Positions 1 to 8,392 of a stretch of DNA of 64,000 nt are shown here, piece after piece. The translations under genes were made by a program, and so were the position numbers. The notes under the pieces are model-generated. The model was not told where the DNA came from. It saw only the letters and a program-made list of their open reading frames with translations, and did no database searches. The stretch is from Streptomyces massasporeus. Lineage in GTDB: Bacteria > Actinomycetota > Actinomycetes > Streptomycetales > Streptomycetaceae. The first letter of the stretch is position 1. Each line of letters starts with the position of its first letter. The DNA is taken from the NCBI RefSeq assembly GCF_014648995.1, contig NZ_BMSE01000005.1:62001-126000 (forward strand), read 5' to 3'.

Positions 1-1
1 C

Positions 2-787
2 GAGGACCGCGGCCTCGGCATGGGCAAGGAGACCCTCGCCGAGGCCAACCGCCGCATCGCACAGTCCGAGGCGCTCGACCTCTTCGACAGCGACAGGCTC
101 GGCCTCTTCGTGGTCAGCAGGCTCGCCGCCCGGCACGACGTCAAGGTCCACCTGCGGACATCCCCGTACGGCGGTACCACCGCGGTCGTCCTGCTGCCCA
201 CCGCCCTGCTCCACACCGGGGCGGCAGCCGCACGATCCCCGGAGGCGGCGGAACCCGCGCGGCGGCCGGAGGAGCGCGCCTACGCGCGCGTGCCCGACGA
301 CACCTTCCTCCAGGACGCCGTCCCGGCCCAGGCCGATCGGCGCGCCCTCGTGGCGCCTGTGCCGGCCGCCGCGGAGCCCGATGCCTCGCGTCACGCGAAG
401 ACCTCGCGCCATCCGGATATCGCGCGTCACGCGGAGACTTCGCGCCACGCGGACAGTCCGCGCCACATGGAGACCCCGAGCCAGACCCCACCCCCAGGAG
501 TCGCCACCTTGCGACTGCACCGACCACCGCAGCAGCCCGAAGACTCCGACGACCTTCCGCGCCGCGTGCGGCAGGCAAGCCTCGCTCCCCAACTGCGTGA
601 AAGGCGCCCCGAGGAGCAGCCGTCGGCGCCCGGGCCCCGGGACGACGAGCGCACCCCCGAACTCGTCCGGGACCGCATGGCCGCCTACCGCGACGGCTGG
701 GCGCGCGGCGGCGGCAGGCGACCCGGCCGCGGCACCACTCCCGGCCCCGCGACCGGCAGCGACAGCAGCGAAGGAGACCCCGCATGA
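2..787 (+). CDS. cvnA: CvnA-type sensor histidine kinase, C-terminal part (5' end outside window)
   Basis: This is the C-terminal part of a conservon sensor kinase; the frame is open from the left edge, so the start lies outside the window. The first codons give the G2-box (DRGLGM) of a GHKL ATPase domain, and the LGLFVVSRLAARH segment that closes the domain follows. CvnA proteins are membrane kinases, often with nitrate/nitrite-sensing ectodomains, that work with CvnB, CvnC and CvnD in a GPCR-like complex (family knowledge). The rest is a long disordered tail rich in Pro, Arg and Ala. It carries five tandem hexapeptides of the form [SAP]RH[APM][KDE][TIS] and ends in a DDERTPELVRDRMAAYRDGW segment typical of these kinases. 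The stop overlaps the cvnB start by 4 nt (ATGA). Confidence 0.88.
   Translation, partial: EDRGLGMGKETLAEANRRIAQSEALDLFDSDRLGLFVVSRLAARHDVKVHLRTSPYGGTTAVVLLPTALLHTGAAAARSPEAAEPARRPEERAYARVPDDTFLQDAVPAQADRRALVAPVPAAAEPDASRHAKTSRHPDIARHAETSRHADSPRHMETPSQTPPPGVATLRLHRPPQQPEDSDDLPRRVRQASLAPQLRERRPEEQPSAPGPRDDERTPELVRDRMAAYRDGWARGGGRRPGRGTTPGPATGSDSSEGDPA
386..475 (+). repeat. Five tandem 18-bp repeats coding hexapeptides in the CvnA tail
   Basis: Five consecutive in-frame 18-bp units each encode x-R-H-x-[K/D/E]-[T/I/S] (SRHAKT, SRHPDI, ARHAET, SRHADS, PRHMET). The unit length is a multiple of three, so copy-number change would keep the frame. They lie in the disordered tail of the kinase, outside the ATPase domain. 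Confidence 0.85.
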
Positions 788-1221
788 TCCAGGACCCGAG
801 CACCCAGTCCGCCCGGCGCTCCGGCGAACTCGACTGGCTGCTGGACGATCTGGTGCTCCGCGTGAGCGACATCCGGCACGCCGTGGTGCTGTCCAACGAC
901 GGCCTCGCCGTGGGCGCGTCGACCGGACTGCGCCGTGAGGACGCCGAGCACCTCGCCGCGGTCGCCTCGGGCTTCAACAGCCTCGCCAAGGGCGCGGGCC
1001 GGCACTTCGGCGCCGGAGGGGTCCGCCAGACCATGGTGGAGATGGACGAGGCCTTCCTGTTCGTGGCCGCCGCGGGTGACGGTTCCTGCCTCGCCCTCCT
1101 CACCGCCGTCACCGCCGACATCGGCCTCGTGGCCTACGAGATGGCCCGCCTGGTCAAACGCGTGGGCGAACACCTCGGCACGGCACCCCGCGTGGCCGCG
1201 CAGCCACCCGCAGCCGGATGA
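784..1221 (+). CDS. cvnB: Roadblock/LC7 domain protein CvnB
   Basis: This 145-residue protein is a single roadblock/LC7 domain (about residues 15-125), with the conserved ELDWLLDDL start, the HAVVLSNDGL strand and the GGVRQTMVEM segment. Roadblock proteins of conservons act in the kinase-GTPase complex and are thought to regulate the small GTPase CvnD, much as MglB acts on MglA. The ATG overlaps the cvnA stop by 4 nt, and cvnC follows 22 nt downstream, so the four genes look translationally linked. A close paralog lies at 2966-3379. The tail after residue 130 is Ala/Pro-rich and disordered. Confidence 0.93.
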   Translation: MIQDPSTQSARRSGELDWLLDDLVLRVSDIRHAVVLSNDGLAVGASTGLRREDAEHLAAVASGFNSLAKGAGRHFGAGGVRQTMVEMDEAFLFVAAAGDGSCLALLTAVTADIGLVAYEMARLVKRVGEHLGTAPRVAAQPPAAG

Positions 1222-1243
1222 ACCGGGAGAACGGTCCGCGCAG

Positions 1244-1654
1244 ATGACCGAGGACATGACGGACGCCCAGCACGAGCAGGGCAGCCAGTGGTACGACAAC
1301 GAGGCCGGCCCGCTCGTCCGCCCCTACGCCATGACGGGCGGACGCACCCGGCCCGGCCCCACCGGCGTACGGTTCGACCTGATAGCCCTGGTCACGCTGG
1401 ACCCGGGCGCACCGGGCGTGGACGACGCCCCGCTCGGCCCGGAACACCGCAACCTCCTCGACCTGTGCCGCCCGGAAACCCAGTCGGTCGCCGAACTCGC
1501 CGCCGGTGCGGACCTGCCCGTGGGCGTGGTCAGGGTCCTCCTCGGCGACCTCCTGGAACTCGGCTGCGTCACCGTCAGCCGCCCCGTACCACCGGCGCAA
1601 CTACCCGACGAACGCATCCTGCGCGAGGTGATCGAGGGCCTGAGAGCGCTGTAG
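1244..1654 (+). CDS. cvnC: DUF742 domain protein CvnC
   Basis: The 136-residue product is a DUF742 protein. It shows the characteristic WYDNEAGPLVRPYAMTGGRT segment near residues 13-32, the FDLIALV strand, and a C-terminal winged-helix-like part with PETQSVAELAAG and LPVGVVRVLLGDL. DUF742 proteins (CvnC) are the third conservon component and have a helix-turn-helix-like fold of unclear role. I chose the ATG at 1244 because a GGGAG lies about 15 nt upstream. The ATG at 1256 would remove only four residues. Confidence 0.92.
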   Translation: MTEDMTDAQHEQGSQWYDNEAGPLVRPYAMTGGRTRPGPTGVRFDLIALVTLDPGAPGVDDAPLGPEHRNLLDLCRPETQSVAELAAGADLPVGVVRVLLGDLLELGCVTVSRPVPPAQLPDERILREVIEGLRAL

Positions 1655-1780
1655 CCCGCCACGCACCGCACCGGCTACACACCCGTCGGCCGGCACCCGG
1701 CCCCACACCACCCACACGACCCACACCACCGACGACACCCACGCCTGCCCGACACCCGGCACTCCCGAGAGAAGTGATCA

Positions 1781-2386
1781 ATGGTCTCCGAGCACTCCGA
1801 CGCCCCGGGCGGCGACACCGCCGCACTGGCGCTGAAGATCCTGGTCGCCGGCGGATTCGGCGTGGGCAAGACCACGCTGGTGGGCGCCGTCAGCGAGATC
1901 CGGCCCCTGCGCACCGAGGAACTCCTCAGCGAAGCCGGCCAGTCGGTCGACGACACCGACGGCGTGGACCACAAGACCACCACGACCGTCGCCATGGACT
2001 TCGGACGCATCACCATCCGCTCCGGCCTCTCCCTGTACCTGTTCGGCACGCCGGGCCAGGACCGGTTCTGGTTCCTGTGGGACGAGTTGTCGCAGGGAGC
2101 GCTCGGCGCGGTGGTCCTCGCGGACACCCGTCGCCTGGAGGACTGCTTCCCCGCGGTCGACTACTTCGAGCACCGGCGCATCCCGTTCGTCGTGGCCGTC
2201 AACTGCTTCGCGGGCGCCCGGCGGCACGGCGCCCCGGACGTCTCGCGCGCCCTCGACCTCGACAGGGGCACGCCCGTGGTGCTGTGCGACGCCCGCGACC
2301 GCGATTCGGGAAAGGAGGTGCTGATCCGGCTCGTCGAGTACGCCGGGCGGATGCACACCGCCCGGCTGCTCGACTCGGTCGGCTGA
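1781..2386 (+). CDS. cvnD: Conservon small GTPase-like ATP/GTP-binding protein CvnD
   Basis: This 201-residue P-loop protein is of the MglA/Rab-like bacterial type. The Walker A is GGFGVGKTT at residues 24-32. An effector-like stretch (DHKTTTTVAMDFG) is followed by the G3 motif FGTPGQDRF near residue 90. The usual NKxD specificity motif is replaced by a VNCF motif, which is common in this conservon family. CvnD is thought to be the output switch of the CvnABC membrane complex. It lies 126 nt downstream of cvnC behind an AGAGAAG ribosome site. The protein is short and has no extra domain. In S. coelicolor some conservons carry P450 genes next; here none follows. Confidence 0.92.
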   Translation: MVSEHSDAPGGDTAALALKILVAGGFGVGKTTLVGAVSEIRPLRTEELLSEAGQSVDDTDGVDHKTTTTVAMDFGRITIRSGLSLYLFGTPGQDRFWFLWDELSQGALGAVVLADTRRLEDCFPAVDYFEHRRIPFVVAVNCFAGARRHGAPDVSRALDLDRGTPVVLCDARDRDSGKEVLIRLVEYAGRMHTARLLDSVG

Positions 2387-2432
2387 CCGCAGACGGGGGC
2401 TTCCCCGGAGTCCGACAGGGCCTTCCCCGCGG

Positions 2433-2861
2433 TCAGTTCGCGATGTCCCGCTCCGCCAGCACCCTGTCGACCGTGACACGGACGAGGAGTTCGCCGGGGA
2501 CGCCGTTGCGCGCGCCGAACTCTTCGGCGCGCTCTTCGCCCATGTACCGGGCGCCGATCCGGGTGGCCCAGTGCCGCACCTCGTCCAGGTCTTCCGAGAC
2601 ACGTGCGCGCCCCTGCAGCACCACGAAGGAGTACGGCGGCCGGTCGTCGTCCACGCACAGGGCGATCCGGCCGTCCCGGACGATGTTGCGCCCCTTCACG
2701 GTCTCCTTGCCGGTGTTGCACACCACCTCGTCCCCGTCCAGCAGGAACCAGATCGGAGCCACGTGCGGGCTGCCGTCGGCCCGGACCGTGGAGAGCTTTG
2801 CGGTGCGGGTGCCGTGGGAGACGAACTCCCGCCATTGCGCGTCGGTCATCTTCTCTGCCAT
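2433..2861 (-). CDS. PPOX-class F420-dependent oxidoreductase
   Basis: The product is a small split-barrel flavin/deazaflavin-binding protein of the pyridoxamine-5'-phosphate oxidase superfamily, about 142 residues. The landmarks are TAKLSTVRADGSPHVAPIWF near the N-terminus and the CVDDDRPPYSFVVLQGRA strand. Those place it with the Rv1155-like, F420-using proteins rather than with true PdxH. The substrate is unknown. Two ATGs are present: the outer one (2870) abuts the AAGGAGG ribosome site, whereas the one at 2861 is 9 nt from it, so I chose the inner. It faces the second roadblock gene across a 104-nt divergent gap. Confidence 0.88.
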   Translation of the reverse strand: MAEKMTDAQWREFVSHGTRTAKLSTVRADGSPHVAPIWFLLDGDEVVCNTGKETVKGRNIVRDGRIALCVDDDRPPYSFVVLQGRARVSEDLDEVRHWATRIGARYMGEERAEEFGARNGVPGELLVRVTVDRVLAERDIAN

Positions 2862-2965
2862 GGCTCCCATCCTCCTTGCCCCGGCCGCGGTCGTGGGGAA
2901 GGCTGAGATGGAGATCCTCCGGCCAGGAGGGTAATCGCACGGGGAGAAAACGGGGAGAACGGAAG

Positions 2966-3379
2966 ATGGTGCAGAACCAGGGACTCGACTGGCTGCTGGA
3001 CGACCTGACCGAGCGCGTCCACGAGGTGCGGCACGCGCTGGTGCTGTCCAACGACGGCCTGGTGACCGGCGCGAGCACCGGACTGCGCCGCGAGGACGCG
3101 GAGCACCTCGCGGCCGTGTCGTCCGGGCTGCACAGCCTGGCCAAGGGCTCCGGACGACATTTCGGCGCGGGCAGCGTACGCCAGACGATGATCGAGTTCG
3201 ACGACGCGGTGCTCTTCGTCACCGCGGCCGGAACGGGCAGCTGTCTGTGCGTTCTCAGCGCCGCGGAGGCCGACATAGGCCAGATCGCCTACGAGATGAC
3301 ACTGCTGGTCAACCGGGTCGGTGAGCACCTCGACGTGGATGCGCGCCAGCCTGAACCAAAACCGATCACAGACCTCTGA
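2966..3379 (+). CDS. Roadblock/LC7 domain protein, second CvnB-like paralog
   Basis: This 137-residue protein is a roadblock/LC7 domain very similar to the cvnB product at 784-1221: both have LDWLLDDL, VLSNDGL, GASTGLRREDAEHLAAV, GRHFGAG and YEM blocks in the same order. It has no adjacent kinase, DUF742 or GTPase gene, so it is an orphan. I infer that it arose by local duplication and could either replace CvnB or compete with it. The ATG at 2966 has a GGAG 10 nt upstream. Confidence 0.9.
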   Translation: MVQNQGLDWLLDDLTERVHEVRHALVLSNDGLVTGASTGLRREDAEHLAAVSSGLHSLAKGSGRHFGAGSVRQTMIEFDDAVLFVTAAGTGSCLCVLSAAEADIGQIAYEMTLLVNRVGEHLDVDARQPEPKPITDL

Positions 3380-3506
3380 CCTGCACGTTCGTCACCCTCC
3401 GCGGAGTTATCCACAGGCTCGCCACGAGATCCGCCGCAGCGGCTACGGTTTTTTGCACGGCGACCGCACACGGCGTGAGCCGCAGACTCCACGGGGGAGA
3501 CCGACC

Positions 3507-4514
3507 ATGTCACGCACCGGCACGACGTCCGACCGCCTTACCTGCGCCCCGAGCCGGGCCGCCCGCGAACTGGGCCTCAAGCGAGGCGAGTTCGACCTTG
3601 CTGTGAACCTGGGGCTCATCCGGACCGTGCCCGACGAAGGAGGCGGGGGCCCGCGCGTGGCCATGGCCGAGATCGACCACCTGCGCTCCGGGGACGGCTT
3701 CCCGGACGCCCTGCGCGGACGGGTCGCGACCGTCGGCACCACAGCGGGCGCCGAGCTCATGGACGTGACGCCCACCAGGTTCACGAGCTTCGCGCGCTAC
3801 GGCCTGCTGATCCCGGTCACGTTCTACCTGAACCGCTACCGGACGGTCGTCTGGCTGTATCTGGCCGAGGAGCTACGGCAGTTCGCGGCCGAGGGGAGCC
3901 ACGCCCGGCTGCTGACCGCCCGCCGCACGCCCACGGAGATCCGGGAGGGAATGAAGGCCGGAATGGACCGGCGGCCCCGCAACTGGCGGGGGCGGCACGT
4001 CGGATTCCTGACACGCCAGGCGGGGGACGATCCCTGGGCGCGAGCGGGAGCGGTCGCCTGCCTCCTGGACGCGGCCGATGTGGCGGACGTCGTGCGGGAC
4101 CCCCACGAGCGCACCCGCCTGGCCCGCTGCCACCCTCGGCTCCCGGCCCACGGCACACCCGGTTCCCCCACCGCCGAGCTGGCCGAGACGCTGATGACGG
4201 CGAGCGAGCCGGACGAAGTGGCCTGGTTCCGCGCGGACCTGGCGCACACGATGGAAACGGCCCGACGGCACCACCCCGTGGCGGCCACACTGTCCTCGGC
4301 ACCACCGGCAGGACCCCCTTCGCTCGTGCCACTCCCGGCACCGCCGGCAGTACCGAATCCGGTCGTACCATCCCCGGCGCCACCGACTGGACCAGATCCG
4401 CTCGCGCCACCCCCGGCTCCGGCGGCGCAGCGCCGTCCCGAGCCCAACGACCCCACCCCTCCCCACGGCCTGCTGAGCTGGCTCCGCCGCAGGCGCCGAC
4501 GGCCGGCCGGATGA
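3507..4514 (+). CDS. DUF6397-like protein with proline-rich tail
   Basis: The 335-residue product resembles an actinobacterial family I know as DUF6397; the assignment is from memory of the pattern and not certain. The N-terminal part has ARELGLKRGEFDLAV and VPDEGGGGPRVAM, which look like a MerR/excisionase-type winged helix. The central region (FYLNRYRTVVWLYLAEELRQF) is helical. From about residue 265 the protein turns into a disordered tail with repeated PAPPxxPxP blocks and ends in basic residues. No enzymatic motif is visible. A GGGGGAGA ribosome site supports the ATG at 3507. It may bind DNA. Confidence 0.7.
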   Translation: MSRTGTTSDRLTCAPSRAARELGLKRGEFDLAVNLGLIRTVPDEGGGGPRVAMAEIDHLRSGDGFPDALRGRVATVGTTAGAELMDVTPTRFTSFARYGLLIPVTFYLNRYRTVVWLYLAEELRQFAAEGSHARLLTARRTPTEIREGMKAGMDRRPRNWRGRHVGFLTRQAGDDPWARAGAVACLLDAADVADVVRDPHERTRLARCHPRLPAHGTPGSPTAELAETLMTASEPDEVAWFRADLAHTMETARRHHPVAATLSSAPPAGPPSLVPLPAPPAVPNPVVPSPAPPTGPDPLAPPPAPAAQRRPEPNDPTPPHGLLSWLRRRRRRPAG

Positions 4515-4608
4515 CGCCGCGGTACCGCGGCTCCGCTGACCGGCCCGCCGATGAGTTTCCGGATGCGCCCGGGTCCGACCCTGAGGAGACTGGTCTCGGG
4601 AGGCGATC

Positions 4609-4980
4609 ATGTTCGGTACAACGAAGGCGTTCAGCGGTTTCTCGGTGGACGACATCGACGCGGCGAGGGCGTTCTACGCCGACACGCTGGGGCTCCGGGT
4701 GTCGGAGAAGAACGGGCTGATGTTCCTGCACATCGCGGGTGACCGGGACACCCTGGTCTACCTCAAGCCGGACCACACCCCGGCGACGTTCACCGTCCTC
4801 AACTTCCCGGTCGACGACATCGAGGCCGCGGTCGACGAGCTGGCGAGGAGAGGGGTGCGCTTCGAGCGCTACGACCACCTCAAGACGGACGACAAGGGCA
4901 TCTTCCGTGGCGGCGGCCCGCTGATCGCCTGGTTCACCGACCCCGCGGGGAACGTGCTGTCCGTCCTCCAGGACGCCTGA
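4609..4980 (+). CDS. VOC (glyoxalase/bleomycin resistance) family protein
   Basis: The 123-residue protein is a single vicinal-oxygen-chelate domain with two beta-alpha-beta-beta-beta halves. The first half begins [24 protein letters not shown]; the second begins [18 protein letters not shown] and closes with [15 protein letters not shown], where the metal-ligand Glu of enzymatic members is replaced by Gln near the end. It probably dimerises. The substrate cannot be predicted and the role could be binding rather than catalysis. The GGGAGGCGATC before the ATG is a good ribosome site. The DNA glycosylase gene starts 10 nt downstream, so the two are probably cotranscribed. Confidence 0.9.
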   Translation: MFGTTKAFSGFSVDDIDAARAFYADTLGLRVSEKNGLMFLHIAGDRDTLVYLKPDHTPATFTVLNFPVDDIEAAVDELARRGVRFERYDHLKTDDKGIFRGGGPLIAWFTDPAGNVLSVLQDA

Positions 4981-4990
4981 CCCACCGGTC

Positions 4991-5776
4991 GTGCCCGAAC
5001 TCCCCGACGTCGAGGGCTTCCGGCAGGTGCTCGAGTCCTGCGCGAAAGGACGCGTCATCCGGCGCGTCGACGTGCGGGACGAAGGCGTCCTGCACGGCGT
5101 CGACGCCCGGCGGCTGCGGGACGCGCTGGAGGGGCGGCGGTTCGGGACACCGGAGCGGCACGGCAAGTGGCTGCTCGCACGCACCGGCGGCCCGACCCTC
5201 GCCCTGCACTTCGGCATGACGGGCCGCCTGGTCTGCGGGCGTGCCGAGGACCCGGTCGAAGCGCATGACCGCGTCCTGTTCACTCTGGGCGGCGGCCGCC
5301 AGCTGCGCTTCCGTGACCAGCGCAAACTGCAGGGGCTCTGGCTGGCCCACGAGGAGTCCGACGTGGAGGCGCTGCTGCGGCGGCAGGGGCCCGACGCACT
5401 GGAGGTGGACCGTACGCAGTTCGAGAAGGTGCTGTCGTCGCGCCGCGGGCATCTCAAGACAGCGCTCACCGACCAGTCCGTTCTCGCCGGCCTCGGCAAT
5501 CTGCTCGCCGACGAGATCCTGTGGCGGGCCAGGCTGCGCCCCGACCGCGGGGCGCGCGACCTGAGCCGCGGGGACCGCCGCCGGCTCTACGAGGCCATGC
5601 GCCGTACCTTGCGCTCGTCTGTCAGCGCCGGCTGCGTGCCGCCGCGTGACTCCTGGCTCACCGGCCACCGGGACGACCGGGAACCGCGGTGCCCGCGGTG
5701 CGGCACCGGGCTGCGCAGGTCCCGGATGGGCGGGCGGGGCACGGTGTGGTGCCCGCGGTGCCAGCCTGACGGATGA
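4991..5776 (+). CDS. Fpg/Nei family DNA glycosylase/AP lyase
   Basis: This is a base-excision repair enzyme that removes oxidised bases and nicks the abasic site. After the initiator the protein begins PELPDVE, giving the catalytic N-terminal Pro and the Glu of the family. HGKWLL near residue 57 carries the conserved lysine, and FRDQRKLQGLW and the H2TH region (LAGLGNLLADEILWRARL) are present. The C-terminal zinc finger is of the CxxC...CxxC type (CPRCGTG ... CPRCQPDG). At 261 residues it is of usual length. The start is GTG at 4991, forced by the PELP terminus. Fpg and Nei cannot be separated by eye. Confidence 0.93.
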   Translation: MPELPDVEGFRQVLESCAKGRVIRRVDVRDEGVLHGVDARRLRDALEGRRFGTPERHGKWLLARTGGPTLALHFGMTGRLVCGRAEDPVEAHDRVLFTLGGGRQLRFRDQRKLQGLWLAHEESDVEALLRRQGPDALEVDRTQFEKVLSSRRGHLKTALTDQSVLAGLGNLLADEILWRARLRPDRGARDLSRGDRRRLYEAMRRTLRSSVSAGCVPPRDSWLTGHRDDREPRCPRCGTGLRRSRMGGRGTVWCPRCQPDG

Positions 5777-5888
5777 CCTGGGCAAAGCAGCGCCGAGCAG
5801 TGCAGGGCGAGACATCGTGGGCGGCCGGACAGGGCAGCCGCGGCCCTCGTCGCAGCGACGGGCGGCCCGGAGGAGCTGCACCGGCGGC

Positions 5889-6637
5889 TCAGACGTCCGG
5901 CGTCAGGACGGCCGGCGCCCCGGCCGGGATGCCGCCGTCCGCGATGAACTCACAGCCCGTCGAGAAGGTCGCGTCGGTGACGATGAAGAGCACCATGCGG
6001 GCGACCTCCTCGGGCTTCCCGAACCGGGGGATCGGCTGCCCCGCCGTGTAGGCGTCGCCGCACCCGGCCGTCACCGGGGTGCGGATGGCACCGGGATGGA
6101 CGGAGCAGACCCGGACCCGGTCGGGAGCCAGCTCCAGCGCAGCGGCCTTGGGCAGGCCGCGCAAACCCCACTTGCCGGCCGTGTACGCGCGACGCCGGCG
6201 TAGGCGGTCAGCCCTGACAGAGAGGACATGTCGACGATGACGCCACCCCCGGCACGGCGCAGCGACGGTGCCACCCCGCGCATGCCCAGCCAGGCACCCG
6301 TGAGGTTGACGTCGACGACCCGGCGGAACGACGCGGGGCTCTGCTCCTCCATCGTGCCCCAGTCCATGATCCCCGCGATGTTGGCCGGCACCGAGACCGG
6401 CCCCAGGTCCCGCTCCGTGTCGGTCACCGCCCGCTGCCAGTCGTCCTCGCCGGTGACGTCCAGGCGCTGGAAGCGGCTTCGGCCGCCGAGGTCGGCGGCG
6501 AGGTCTGTTCCCTCGGCGTCCCGGATGTCGGCGATCACGACGGAGGCACCCTCGGCCGCGAGAGCACGAGCCACCGCGCTTCCGATGCCTCCGGCCCCGC
6601 CGGTGACGATCGCCACCCGCTCGCTGAGGCGTCCCAT
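5889..6637 (-). pseudogene. Short-chain dehydrogenase/reductase with one frameshift
   Basis: The gene encodes a classical SDR in two frames. The 5' part (6637 to about 6190) has the cofactor motif TGGAGGIGSA, then NIAG in place of NNAG, and the catalytic-Ser strand VDMSSLSG. The 3' part continues as YTAGKWGLRGLPKAAALE and ends with DGG, as expected. The frame changes near 6186-6192, just before the catalytic Tyr-x-x-x-Lys. Adding one G in the GCGCG run restores GVAAYTAGK. Either the gene is dead or this is an assembly error in a GC run. The start at 6637 is the second of two ATGs, 6 nt from GGAGG. Confidence 0.85.
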
Positions 6638-6653
6638 CATCGACCTCCTTCGC

Positions 6654-7541
6654 TCAGGGTGCCGCCGCGGTCTCGCGCTCCTCGCCCGGAGCCACCAGCG
6701 ACTGCGTGAACGGGATCCGCGCCAGCGCGAGCACCCCCGCGGCGATCAGCGCGACGCCGAACAGCTGCGGCAGCAGCCACCACCCGGAGCGGATGGTCTC
6801 CTCGAACAGGGTGATGCCCAGCGCGAGGCTCACCAGGGCGTCGCCCAGGGTGAGGGCGGGCTGCGAGGCGACCAGCGGACCGGCCTGCATGGCGTTCTCC
6901 AGCAGGAACAGCGCGCACACGCCCGTGGCGGCGAAGGCGTAGGTCTGCCAGGCGGTGAGGAAGCCCACGAGGCCCTGTTCGTCGAGGATGTGCATGGCGG
7001 CCTTCATCAGCGCCGCGGTCACCGCGTAGCTGATCGCCGTCGCGGCGCCCAGGCAGGCCGCCCGGGCCCGGCCCTGTGGGCGCCGAAGGGCCGCTACGGC
7101 GAGGGCGACGACCGCCCCCGCGCACACGGCGAGCGCGGGAATCCAGCGGTCCAGCGCCACATGGGTGCGGTTGCCGGCGGGGGAGGCCGCGGCGAGCGCG
7201 ACCGCGAGACCGGCCACCACCACCGTCACCGCCAGCCAGCCGGTGCCCGGCAGATGCCGGTGCATCAGCAGCGACGCGACGATGAGAGTGAGCGGCAGCT
7301 CCAGCACGAACAGCGGCTGCACGATCGTCAGCGGGCCGGTGGCCAGCGCCAGCGCCTGGCAGACGGCGGCGCCGATCACCGCGACGATCCCGGCCAGCCA
7401 CACCGGCCGGCGCAGCAGATCGGCGATCAGCCCGGCCCGCAACCCCCGGCGCGCGCGGGGTTCCGACCGGCGAAGGGCCGGGTCAGCCCAGCTTCCGGAA
7501 GAGCCCCTCCTGCACCACGGACACGACCAGCCGGCCCTCAC
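6654..7541 (-). CDS. DMT-family (EamA-like) membrane transporter, apparently N-terminally truncated
   Basis: The product is a multi-helix membrane protein of the drug/metabolite transporter superfamily, with paired hydrophobic halves and the DLLRRPVWLAGIVAVIG stretch that normally follows the first helix. In relatives this stretch is preceded by about 35-40 residues with a transmembrane helix. Here the upstream sequence is Arg-rich and non-hydrophobic and runs into the end of the thioesterase gene. The coordinates given use the longest frame (ATG 7541), which overlaps that gene by 59 nt. A TTG at 7442 behind GGGGG is an alternative that avoids overlap. The last residues (ETAAAP) are normal for the family. 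Function is unknown and activity is doubtful if helix 1 is lost. Confidence 0.75.
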   Translation of the reverse strand: MRAGWSCPWCRRGSSGSWADPALRRSEPRARRGLRAGLIADLLRRPVWLAGIVAVIGAAVCQALALATGPLTIVQPLFVLELPLTLIVASLLMHRHLPGTGWLAVTVVVAGLAVALAAASPAGNRTHVALDRWIPALAVCAGAVVALAVAALRRPQGRARAACLGAATAISYAVTAALMKAAMHILDEQGLVGFLTAWQTYAFAATGVCALFLLENAMQAGPLVASQPALTLGDALVSLALGITLFEETIRSGWWLLPQLFGVALIAAGVLALARIPFTQSLVAPGEERETAAAP

Positions 7542-8355
7542 GGTCGTAGATTCGCCCCCGGGCCAGACCGCGGCCCCCGACCGCGATCGGCGACTCCTGG
7601 TCGTAGAGGAGCCAGTCGTCCGCGCGGAACGGACGGTGGAACCACATCGCGTGGTCCAGCGACGCCAGGTCGAAGCCGCGCGGGCCCCACAGCGGCTCGA
7701 CCGGGATGCGGACGGCGTCCAGGAGGGTCATGTCGCTGGCGTAGGTGAGGGCGCAGGTGTGCACGAGCGGGTCGTCGCCGAGCGGCCCGACCGCGCGCAT
7801 CCACACGGCGCTGCGCGGCTCGGCGTCCTCGACCTCCTCGGCGGTCCAGCGCAGCCGGTCCACGTACCGGATGTCGAAGGGCTGGCGCCGGGCCATCCGC
7901 TCCAGCTGTTCGGGCAGCGCGCCCAGGTGCTCCCGGATCTCGTCGGTGACGGTGGGCAGGGACTCCGGGTCCGGGACCTCGCGGGCCGGCGGCAGCTGGT
8001 GCTCGAAGCTGCCCTCCTCCGGCTTGTGGAAGGAGGCGGTGAGGTTGAAGATCGTGCGGCCCTGCTGCACGGCCGTGACCCGGCGGGTGGTGAACGACCG
8101 CCCGTCGCGCACATGCTGGACCTGGTAGACGATCGGCACGCCCGGCCGGCCCGGGCGCAGGAAGTACGCGTGCAGCGAGTGCACCGGGCGGTCGCCCTCC
8201 GTGGTGCGGCCGGCGGCGACCAGTGCCTGCCCCGCCACCTGCCCACCGAAGACCCGCTGCAGGGACTCCTGCGGGCTGCGGCCGCGGAAGATGTTGACCT
8301 CGATCTGCTCCAGGTCGAGCAGGTCGACGAGCCTCTCGGCCGGGTTCGTCGTCAT
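7483..8355 (-). CDS. tesB: Acyl-CoA thioesterase II (TesB family)
   Basis: This 290-residue protein is a double-hotdog thioesterase that hydrolyses acyl-CoAs to free acids and CoA. The N-terminal hotdog has FRGRSPQESLQRVFGGQVAGQALVAA, the usual TesB opening, then LHAYFLRPGRPGVPIVYQV. The C-terminal half has LASLDHAMWFHRPFRADDWLLY, which carries the conserved Asp of the catalytic triad, and ends GRIYDREGRLVVSVVQEGL. The length is normal. The ATG start is 37 nt after the helicase stop, so the two may be cotranscribed, although the functions are unrelated. Confidence 0.94.
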   Translation of the reverse strand: MTTNPAERLVDLLDLEQIEVNIFRGRSPQESLQRVFGGQVAGQALVAAGRTTEGDRPVHSLHAYFLRPGRPGVPIVYQVQHVRDGRSFTTRRVTAVQQGRTIFNLTASFHKPEEGSFEHQLPPAREVPDPESLPTVTDEIREHLGALPEQLERMARRQPFDIRYVDRLRWTAEEVEDAEPRSAVWMRAVGPLGDDPLVHTCALTYASDMTLLDAVRIPVEPLWGPRGFDLASLDHAMWFHRPFRADDWLLYDQESPIAVGGRGLARGRIYDREGRLVVSVVQEGLFRKLG

Positions 8356-8392
8356 GGGTGGGATTCTCCTGTGCTCGCTGCTGACCGGCCCG

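Noticed and set aside
3407..3415. TTATCCACA, a DnaA-box-like 9-mer
   Set aside because: It is a single copy, with no cluster, AT-rich unwinding region or dnaA/dnaN neighbours, so it is not an origin.
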